The position numbers and the translations under genes are program-made. From Bolinopsis microptera (Eukaryota > Ctenophora > Tentaculata > Lobata > Bolinopsidae): 64,000 bases of DNA. The stretch lies in the NCBI RefSeq assembly GCF_026151205.1, contig NC_087083.1, positions 5,000,460 to 5,064,459 of the forward strand, in the 5' to 3' direction. Below are positions 55,938-64,000 of the stretch, piece by piece. Position 1 is the stretch's first letter. Each line of letters starts with the position of its first letter. The notes below the pieces were generated by a model, which was not told the DNA's origin, ran no database searches, and saw nothing but the letters and a program-made list of their open reading frames with translations.

Positions 55938-57283
55938 TATAGTTACCAGTTCACTTGTAGCGCGATGCACTGCTGGGTCGCGCCGCGCATCAATGATCAA
56001 ATAATTCTTCTCGCAACCACTTCGGTAGATCGGCGAAATGCACCACTGTGCCTCACCGAGCTGCGAAGGATTGACATCGTGAATCAACCAGTTCACCATT
56101 ACAAGGTACGAACATGATCATTAAACTTTAAATGATTAACTTAAACTGTACAATAGAGCTTTATAGTTTATAACTGATCAGCTGCATGATTTAATATATT
56201 AGTTTGAGTATTTATAGTCTATAAAATGATACGAATGATATTATTGTTAACATTATATCTATTTACTATATTATAACATAGTTATCAATTATTAACAATT
56301 ATAATCTGTCAATAGCAAAAATAAAGAACCGTCAATTACAAATTACTTATTATTCATATTAGAAACTAGTGGCTCTATTGATCAAAATTCTAACCGTTCA
56401 TAAAATGACCGCAAATATATTTGAATAACATAATTTCCATTGCCAAATTTGCAGAACTAAAATTTTAGAAATGTTGCGATTGTTGAGATATAATTTTCAA
56501 TTACAAATTAGTCGCTAGTGTTGCATTGCTAATTACGCGCGGCGCAAGTGACCGTCCGTTTAACACACTCGCTGCTAATAATGTATGCGTCTAAAGCATA
56601 GTTAATGGAAGGCGCGCCGGTGTAATTTTTGCGCGCGAATATTGGATTTAAGCGCAAAGAAACCGCAGGGCTATTTATGAACATAATAGCCTGAGGTCCC
56701 CAGGTAAGACATATCAAACTCGTGGTTATATAAAAAGGTGAAAATTAAAGTAAAACTGTATGTAAAAACAAAAAATGTATTAGTTGTAAATATATTAGCC
56801 ATTGCACAGAAGGAGCTCAAACCAGGTTTTTGGAGGACTTCGCCGCTTCGACGCGCCGCGCGAACTAGCATTCTTGCTTTCTAGCATTCTTGCATTCTCG
56901 TCGATCGTTGCTCTGCTTCGTTTGACGTTTTACTAACCATGTGCTTTCGTGCCACTGCGGGCGCGCTTGTTTTACAAGTCAGGCGGGCGCGCGCTTCTAC
57001 AAGCCACAAGCGCAAGGGCTCTGGATAAAGCAACGTTTGCAGTTTGACGTTGTGTGCCCGCCGCGCACAAGTGCGCGGCAGTAATATCATGGCTATTGGC
57101 TTTCGCAACGGTAAAACGAAAATCTTGACGTGAGACAAATATTGAATTACATGACTATGTTGATTCACGATGTCAATCCTTCGCAGCTCGGCGAGGCCCA
57201 GTGCAATGCATTTTGCCGATCTACTGAGAAGAATTATTTGATGCGCGTTTCGGCCCAGTATTCAGTATTGCATCGCACTACAA
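55938..57283. mobile_element. Inverted-repeat element with about 130-bp arms (TAGCGCGATGCACT type)
   Basis: The left arm at 55938-56098 contains TTCACTTGTAGCGCGATGCA, GTAGATCGGCGAAATGCA and GAAGGATTGACATCGTGAAT. The right arm at 57163-57283 is its inverse (ATTCACGATGTCAATCCTTC, TGCATCGCACTACAAGTGAA). The interior is partly GC-rich with many GCGCGC runs (56520-57110) and has no recognised ORF. No clear target duplication was found. Confidence 0.65.
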
Positions 57284-57599
57284 GTGAATTTGGAGTATGA
57301 ATATCCATAAATGTTGTTATAAAAATTACGCCTTGAATATTTTATTGTTTGAGTAACCTTTGCGCAGGATTCATATATGTTTTAACATTCGACAGTGTCC
57401 CTTGAATTAGTTAGTGCAGCTGATTGTTGCCTCACGTTGTCAGTTGTAAGCTCGCCGCGCTCGAGTTCGCGGCTGTATCGTGGCTTCCGCCCGGATACTT
57501 TCACTAAGTGAAATATGAAAATGGGGTGTCACGACGTGATCAGTGATACAAGCTGAAAATTGGTAAAGTTGATTGGTAAATTGTTTTCATGTTCCTGAA

Positions 57600-57729
57600 A
57601 AAGTTTGTAGCGCGATGCACTACTGGGTCGCGCGCGCATCAAATAATGCTTCTCGCAACCACAGAGGTAGATCGGCGAAATGCACCACTGTGCCTCACCG
57701 AGCTGCGAAGGATTGACATCGTGAATCAA
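57600..57729. repeat. Third, solitary copy of the 130-bp arm
   Basis: TTTGTAGCGCGATGCACT through GAAGGATTGACATCGTGAAT in the same orientation as the 55938 arm. It is about 320 bases beyond the right arm and ends at once in AT-rich sequence. Confidence 0.75.
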
Positions 57730-58220
57730 ATTCTTAATATTATATTATTATATATATCCTTAGCAGTATCCACATTTATAATGGACCAAGTGCAATATCC
57801 ACATCAAACCACGTTTTTAAATTCATGGGTGGTGGCAGTGGTGAGGCCTGTCGTTTCTGTAACAGCTTCATTGATTCTCCCGTACACCAGCTCCTATTGT
57901 GTCTGGAGGTGCAAGACACCAGTTACCTGCAACTGAAAGAAGAGCTGGGTGGGCAGACTCACATTTCTATCTAGATGAAGTGTTAACAAAAAGCAGCACA
58001 CAAAAAGCATTCATTAGGAGGGTCGAATTTCTTTGGGGACAAAATGATGCTCTCCAGGATTTATCCGACTAGAAAGATCATGAAATAAAGACTCTGCAAA
58101 CATCTCAGAGAAATATTACCACCATAAAGAACAAAGAGGGAGTATCCTGGACCCCGAAATCCACCACTTTTCTGTACTTTCAGAGGTACCTGTTAGATGG
58201 CCTCTAGTTGAACAATAAAA
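57730..58220. other. Target region of the downstream retrotransposon
   Basis: A short plus-strand frame crosses the arm and its flank (57589-57936), and other small frames occur. None is recognised. Confidence 0.35.
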
Positions 58221-58221
58221 C

Positions 58222-60052
58222 CCGTATTTGTCGTATGTACATCCTAAATTATTAAAAGAACTTGAACATAATTCAAGTTTTGTTTCTGCTGTGACTAAAT
58301 TATTTCAAACATGTGCTTCAAGTGGAAAAATTCCAGAACAGTGGAAGACAGCAAATGTTACATCTCTTTATAAAAAGGGTAGTCGGAAAGATGCCCTAAA
58401 TTACAGGCCAGTGTCACTTACATGCATTTTATGTAAATTATATGAAAAATTAGTAAGGAGGCATATTATGAGTTTTGTTAGTAAGAAAATAAATCCAAAC
58501 CAGCATGGATTTGTAGAAGGTAAATCTTGTTTATCTAATCTATTAGAGAGTGTAGAATGTATCATCGAACTATTAGAAGATGGTGCACCCGTAGATGTGT
58601 TTTACTTAGATTTTTGTAAAGCATTTGATAGTGTTCCACATCATAGACTACTTACAAAAATGAGAAATTTGGGTATAAGTGGTAACACTTTAGATATTGT
58701 GAAAGACTTTTTATCTGGAAGAAGATTTAAGACATTTGTTGGTGGAGCATATTCCTACCTTCGTGATGTTTTATCAGGCGTCCCACAAGGGTCTGTTTTA
58801 GGTCCTTTATTGTTTGTCATTTTTATCAATGACTTGCCTGATTGTATTAATGGTATATCAAAACTGTTTGCAGATGATCTTAAAGTTATTATGGATGCCA
58901 ATGACACTGAAAGCACTTTCAATATGTTAGAAAGCTTGCAAAACTGGCAAAATGTGTGGCTGTTAAAGTTTAATCCTAGCAAATGCAAAATAATGCATGT
59001 TCCATTTAATGAAAATCCCCTTCAAGAATATGTATTTAGTGGTGTTACACTTGAATGTATTGAAGCAGAGAAAGATCTTGGAGTTTTAACTTCTTCAGAT
59101 TTGAAATGGTCGAAACATATTAAAAGTTGTATTAGTAAAGCAAACAGTATGATTGCATGGGTTACAAGGAATCTCATTATAAGAGAAATTAATGTTATGA
59201 GAAATGTTTATAAAACTATAATAAGACCCCACTTGGAGTATTGTGCTCAGTTGTGGTCTCCACCTGCCTGCCATGGGAATTGGGCTACTATCATTGAACT
59301 GGAAAATGTCCAGAGAAGGTTCACACGCCTTATTGATGATATTGGAACACTTCCTTACAGTGAAAGGTTGGATGCCTTACAGATTACAACACTCGCAGAG
59401 AGACGGGTTAGAGGAGATTTGATTGAAGCCTACAAAATTGTAAATGGATTGGTTGAGTATGGAAAAGATATTTTCAATTTAAGTAGATCGGGAGATAAAA
59501 TTGTTAGCACTAAATCTAACAATATTGATAGAAATATTAAAACCTTGTCTAATAATTTTTTATCAGAGCGTGTTATCAGCTTTTGGAATAAATTGCCATC
59601 TTTTGTTAGAAATTCAGTGTCTGTTATTGATTTTAAAATTAATCTAGAAGAATTTAAAAAGACTAATAATTTAGTAGACACAGGCAATTTTTGGGAAGTG
59701 TCAAATATAGTTTTAGCAAAAATAGAGGGTGTAAATTATATCGAAAAGAAGAAGCAACAAGTCCAATATTTATATAAAAATCCTCGTGTTGCCAAGAGAA
59801 AGGGAATAAATATCTCATGAATTTGTTTTTTATTTATTTATTTTTAAATTAACGGTTTTTAACTTTTTAAACTTTTTTATATGTAAATAAATTATGACAA
59901 TTATGTTAGTTATAGAATTTGTTTGTTTTTTAATGACGAAGGCTGTGAAATGTTCACAGTTCTGATAATGAGGAAATCAGAAAGAATGTTTAAAACTAGT
60001 GATGATGTTTATGTCATTATTCTTAATCTAATCTTAATCTAATCTAATCTGT
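58222..60052 (+). mobile_element. 5'-truncated non-LTR retrotransposon with (TAATCT)n 3' end
   Basis: The element starts abruptly at the beginning of the reverse-transcriptase domain and ends in CTTAATCTAATC tandem repeats at about 60025-60050 instead of poly(A). Tandem-repeat tails and 5' truncation are typical of CR1/L2-like elements. The untranslated tail from 59821 contains no further ORF. Confidence 0.8.
58228..59820 (+). CDS. Reverse transcriptase (ORF2 fragment) of a CR1/L2/Jockey-like non-LTR retrotransposon
   Basis: 530 codons without a stop. Reverse-transcriptase landmarks in order: WKTANVTSLYKKGSR, NYRPVSLT, QHGFVEGKSC, YLDFCKAFDSVPH, SGVPQGSVLGPLLFVIFIND, KLFADDLKV (the catalytic FADD box), then EKDLGVLTSSDLKWSKH and the thumb/C-terminal part ending FWEVSNIVLAKIEGVNY. 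The endonuclease domain and ORF1 are missing, and the first codon is not an ATG, so the frame is a truncation product. The RT core itself is uninterrupted, indicating a fairly recent insertion. Confidence 0.9.
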   Translation: MSYVHPKLLKELEHNSSFVSAVTKLFQTCASSGKIPEQWKTANVTSLYKKGSRKDALNYRPVSLTCILCKLYEKLVRRHIMSFVSKKINPNQHGFVEGKSCLSNLLESVECIIELLEDGAPVDVFYLDFCKAFDSVPHHRLLTKMRNLGISGNTLDIVKDFLSGRRFKTFVGGAYSYLRDVLSGVPQGSVLGPLLFVIFINDLPDCINGISKLFADDLKVIMDANDTESTFNMLESLQNWQNVWLLKFNPSKCKIMHVPFNENPLQEYVFSGVTLECIEAEKDLGVLTSSDLKWSKHIKSCISKANSMIAWVTRNLIIREINVMRNVYKTIIRPHLEYCAQLWSPPACHGNWATIIELENVQRRFTRLIDDIGTLPYSERLDALQITTLAERRVRGDLIEAYKIVNGLVEYGKDIFNLSRSGDKIVSTKSNNIDRNIKTLSNNFLSERVISFWNKLPSFVRNSVSVIDFKINLEEFKKTNNLVDTGNFWEVSNIVLAKIEGVNYIEKKKQQVQYLYKNPRVAKRKGINIS

Positions 60053-61395
60053 AAAACAAAATACTTTATTACATAATAGAATAACTTTACCACCAAATTA
60101 AACCAATTCCAAATAAATACCTAATAACTAAACATTATAAATACTTACCGATTGGACGGTAGTGTGCTGCCAATGTTCCACTCCTCCCCAGTCCAATCGG
60201 TTATCCTCCTTTGCTTGTCATTGCTAGAAAAGGTAAACACGGTTAGAAGTATTCTGTCACGAAAGAGAGAGAAAAGTGTGAACAGTAATAACAGTACCAA
60301 TGTGGTAGGAAACCAGGGCTCATGCTGCCGCTGAGCTAAAGCAGTAGAGGGGATGGCGGCTTCTCTAGGATCTAACACGTCCTGAAGCAGACCAACACTA
60401 TGTCCCAACGCACTGGTGTTGGGATGTCTGCCCCCGGTGCCTGTCCGGGTCAATAAAGCAGTCAAGCATCATGTATGTTATGTTGAGCATTCTCAACCAA
60501 CAAATGTGGGAACTCCCACGAAAGACCAAAACAGATCTGAAGAGACACTTAACAACATTGGAAAAATAGACTTCAATTTGTTTATATAATTTATAAAGCG
60601 TATATTATTGCCCACGTTAAGGGGCCTGTTAATAATTTGTTAAATTATTAGCTATTTTAGATTTAATAATAATAAAATTCATGTGAACGGGTTATATTAT
60701 TTCCACATTTTGTTAAATAAATTAACAATCAACATGAGACTAATTCTTTATATATATATATAAAGAATTAGTCTCCCCTAATATATATATTAGGGGTTGT
60801 TTACAACAAATTTTAACCGGTATTCGGTAACCCTCACCCCTTCGTAATCAGTTGTACACATAGCTATTTTTCAAATATTATGCACATACTATCACAATGA
60901 CCCTATATAACAAGAATTTCGTCGCGGTAAGTATCTTTTATAACACATTAGATAGTGACAATACCGAACCTGCTCGATAATGTAAACAAAAGTATACTTG
61001 TAAGCCTCATTTCACCCTCTCAAAAGGTGGTTAGCCTCATTCTCATCTCGAATATTTAAAGCTTAGATCTCGATCAAGTATAATCACTATGGATTATACT
61101 TGCAACTTGGATATCTTGGACGTAACATGAGAAAGTTCTTTTTTGAAAGTGATGTGGCTAATTCGTTAGCCTAATGACCAGGGTCTGCTATGCGTGTAAT
61201 TAATTAACACATAACTGGCATCAAGCGCGAAAATTTACCCCTTCTATATATATAATTATAGGGGAGTGGTCTATAGTGAAACAAATTTTTTTAGTGAAAC
61301 AAATTAAAAATTTTATCCTTTATTTTACAATCATAATATAATAATATTTATAAGCCTCCGTTTTGAAAGTTTTAAATTTTAATATTATATTCCCA
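60053..61395. other. Spacer between two retrotransposons
   Basis: It contains two perfect AT-rich palindromes: CTAATTCTTTATATATA with its inverse at about 60739-60774, and CCCCTAATATAT/ATATTAGGGG at about 60776-60798. A minus-strand frame of 106 codons (60465-60145) is of unknown meaning; its sequence is more GC-rich than the surroundings, so it could be part of a TE. Confidence 0.4.
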
Positions 61396-61417
61396 TTTCT
61401 ATTTAAAATTCAATTTA

Positions 61418-61806
61418 ATGTATAGTGAGGTTGAAAACTATAGACCAATATCCCTTACTTGTTTAGTCATGAAAGTTTTTGAGCGCATTGTTAAACGTAA
61501 ACTGCTTTCTTTGACAAGTACCCTTCTTGATCCCAGGCAGCATGGTTTTCTAGAGCACAAGTCATGCACAACCAATATGGTTGACTTTTGTGATAGCCTG
61601 GCATTGTCTCTTAACGAAAACATTATCAATCATGTTGTGTATTTTGATTTTGCTAAGGCATTTGATTCTGTAAATCATGATATCCTTCTTCATAAGCTAA
61701 AGACCTTATATAACATTGATGGTACACTTCTCAAATTTCTTACCAATTACCTTCAAGGCCGTTACCAAAGAGTGGTTATTGGTAATGAGATGTCATCTAC
61801 CCGGAA
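61418..61806 (+). pseudogene. RT N-terminal fragment
   Basis: ENYRPISLTCLVMKVFERI, RQHGFLEHKSCTTN, VYFDFAKAFDSVNHDILL and FLTNYLQGRYQRVVI correspond to the finger/palm start of a LINE reverse transcriptase. The frame stops before the PQG and FADD boxes. Confidence 0.85.
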
Positions 61807-61975
61807 ATGATGTTCATTTTTGGTATGTTTCGGACGAAGTATTAGGAAAGATTGAGGGATTAAATTATGCTACTAATAAAGAGAAGCACAATGAATATCT
61901 TGTGTGTCATCCTCATGTTGCTAAGAAACGCTTTATTAACTTACATAGTAGTGGAAAGTATGTAAATTAGATTCA
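61807..61975 (+). pseudogene. Foreign 3'-terminal ORF2 segment joined into the RT
   Basis: In a different frame it reads FWYVSDEVLGKIEGLNY, then ATNKEKHNEYL, then HPHVAKKRFINL. This parallels the last 45 residues of the ORF at 58228-59820 (FWEVSNIVLAKIEGVNY, NPRVAKRKGINI). It is therefore the end of a relative of that element, not a continuation of the RT before it. Confidence 0.75.
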
Positions 61976-61986
61976 TTTTATCTTGG

Positions 61987-62736
61987 TTGTTTAGGCCAAT
62001 AGATTTAATCGCATATAATCTTGATGGCTCTCCTCTTGTGTATGTAGAGTTAGAAAAAGATCTTGGAGTCGATGTTACTCCTAAGCTAAGTTGGAATAGT
62101 CAGTGCGACAGAATTTATACTAAGGCCTGCCAACAACTTGGTATGGTCAGAAGAGATGGCCATATTGTCATTGATCAGAAACGTCGCCGGGCGCTTTATC
62201 TCTCCCTGGTTCGTAGCCAATTCGAAAATTGTTCCATAATCTGGCGCCCTTGTAATAAATCACTTAGTGATAAATTAGAAAGTCTCCAAAAGAGAGCTAT
62301 TAAATGGATTCTGTCTGAAGAGGGCCGCAGTTATCCACCTGAGCAATATGTCAAAAAGTGCAAGCTTGTCGACATTCTCCCTTTGGCTCAAAAGTTTGAC
62401 TTGAATGATCTTATTTTTTTCCACAAAGTTCTTAACAATTTAATTCCTGTATCGCTGCCTCACTATCTCTCTTTATATCAGGGCACTTCTCGACTAAGAC
62501 GTTGCCACCTCGACAGTCTGTCTATTGTGTCATCAATTTTACCTAAGTTAAGTCAGAATTCACACACCACATGTACCTCAAATAGCCCACTAGCAAAATC
62601 ATTTTTCTACAGAACCCATATACTGTGGAATGGACTCCCTTTACAGGTAAGACAGATTGTGTCTACTAGTCTTTTCAAAGCTGAGGTCACTAAGCATCTA
62701 TGGAAATGTTTATTGGATAGTGAAACAACAGTCTAG
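61987..62736 (+). pseudogene. RT C-terminal fragment
   Basis: An open frame with VELEKDLGVDVTPKLSWNSQ, LVRSQFENCSIIWRPCN, KLESLQKRAIKW and LPLAQKFDLNDLIFFHKVLN. This is the thumb and C-terminal part of a LINE RT, probably the same element as 61418-61806. It ends with TAG at 62736. Confidence 0.85.
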
Positions 62737-63160
62737 CCTAGTCTCTTTGCTCCCCATATTATTAATATTTTTGTTTTATTAACTTTTGTATCTACCTTCC
62801 TATACTTTCAACATCATATCACACTTCACCCGCACACCTTCTCACACATTAATGACCATTTCAGACCTGTATCTAATGTATCTGGAATTTGACGTATTGA
62901 AATACAAATTTTGACTCTATATCCACAGTTATTCACCATGGATTTGTTTGTTATTAAATAGTTTTTCATAAATTTTTGGATTTAGATTAATTCGATGTAA
63001 TGGGTCCAAGTTACTGCGGACATAGTTCACTATGTGTTTACCGTGTTTGGGTGCCCATCATATTTTACAGATGGGGGCGATATTTTGAACGATTCTATTT
63101 TATATTCATCTATTGCTGTACTCTGTAAAATTTGAAAAGTATTTAATAAAAAAAAAAATA

Positions 63161-64000
63161 AGTCAATATCTGGCCGCTAAAGCCACGCAGTCTTGAAAAC
63201 AGGATTGAATTGTTTATGATTATACGACAAATAGAAATAAATTTAAAACTATCCGTGGTTTTTTAAAATAAATTATAATCTTACCTAAATCCAAAGCTTT
63301 GTAAAATTTATTATTAGATCATAATATATCGTCAATTCTAAATATTTACAATGCAACATTTCATTAATCTACATACAAGCGTACTCCAGCCCCTGCACGC
63401 ATCTATTCTTATGCGGCTCGGCTCAAGCCGCGCACGCACATATTATTTTATACTTTTTGCTTCCTAATAAATATTGTGTCAATGTGTACGTCTAAATGTT
63501 CATGTTTTGTGTAAACCGAATCCAATTGAGATTAGTGACAAGGATAAGGACCCAAGTGCCTGTACGGCTTTTTCGGACCCCTGTGGACCACTACTCTTTA
63601 AATCGCTCTACAACTATTGAACATTTATAACTGTTATATTATATATAATATATAACGTCATTTGACAATTATTATCATTAATCTACAATCTAACTGTCTT
63701 GCTGAGGGGGAGGAGTAAATGTTGGAACCCTGTTCTTGGGTTAATTAAATAACAAATAATACTCAATTATTATAAATACAAATTAGATGAATAAAGAGGT
63801 TATACAAATCTTGTGTCAAAAGTAACCTTGTTACTCTACAATGTACTCTCTTAAATAGTGAATGATTGATATGGTGTGACTCAGTAACTCACACTACTCT
63901 GCTCTGACTAATAGTTAAAACACATTTCAATACTAAACTAAACAATGTCTTTTTTACTATTAGATTAAACTACTATTAAATTAAAACTACTACTCCTGAT
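63161..64000. other. Window end, no feature recognised
   Basis: AT-rich sequence with a small TATATAATATATAA tract near 63635. No exon or TE end seen. Confidence 0.5.

Larger units (their letters stand above)
61410..63160 (+). mobile_element. Second non-LTR retrotransposon, truncated, internally deleted and chimeric, with A-rich 3' end
   Basis: It begins inside the RT domain near 61415, is interrupted at about 61800-61985 by the tail of a different element, resumes with RT C-terminal sequence, and ends after AATAAAAAAAAAAA at about 63145-63158. Confidence 0.75.

Noticed and set aside
60145..60465. 106-codon minus-strand frame with a hydrophobic stretch
   Set aside because: No recognised family and no splice context; possibly TE-derived but not supportable.

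Overview
The window is nuclear DNA of an invertebrate animal. Genes have GT-AG introns, the sequence is AT-rich, and between and inside genes it is crowded with minisatellites and several classes of transposon. The gene content (a golgin, eEF1-gamma, an ADF/cofilin-type protein, an SRCR/LDLa-bearing GPCR and a large intronless DDE-like ORF) fits a marine, possibly early-branching animal such as a cnidarian, but the exact taxon cannot be fixed from this sequence.

Layout. 1-14355 (+): the last four exons of TMF1, a Golgi coiled-coil protein; its 5' end lies outside the window. Its second intron holds an array of roughly fifty 30/44-bp units, and each unit is a copy of the intron's own 3' splice site plus the first bases of the next exon. 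A foldback transposon with a 9-bp target duplication sits inside that array. Its third intron contains, on the opposite strand, a complete four-exon gene (7747-12597) for a receptor with signal peptide, SRCR domain, LDLa repeats and seven membrane segments. 15763-26490 (-): complete eleven-exon eEF1G (416 aa), convergent with TMF1; its introns carry two hAT-like elements with 8-bp duplications, a nested set of TA-flanked elements and several minisatellites. 26491-38645: about 12 kb in which I see no convincing gene; it is rich in simple repeats and CACGTG E-boxes. 38646-40096: a collapsed FLYWCH/MULE transposon with a 9-bp duplication. 41626-42561 (-): four-exon ADF-H protein (152 aa). 47693-48082 (-): first and last pieces of an ALDH3-type gene without the catalytic middle. 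51425-55483 (-): 1352-aa intronless ORF that looks transposase-derived. 55.9-57.7 kb: an inverted-repeat element. 58.2-63.2 kb: two 5'-truncated non-LTR retrotransposons, the second one chimeric.

The cellular genes are unrelated housekeeping or membrane functions (Golgi tethering, translation elongation, actin dynamics, signalling) and share no evident pathway. The most notable theme is the repeated growth of tandem repeats directly against 3' splice sites, most clearly in TMF1 intron 2, where a splice acceptor itself became the repeat unit. All exon boundaries were read by eye from splice signals, reading phase and remembered family alignments; no database search was run.
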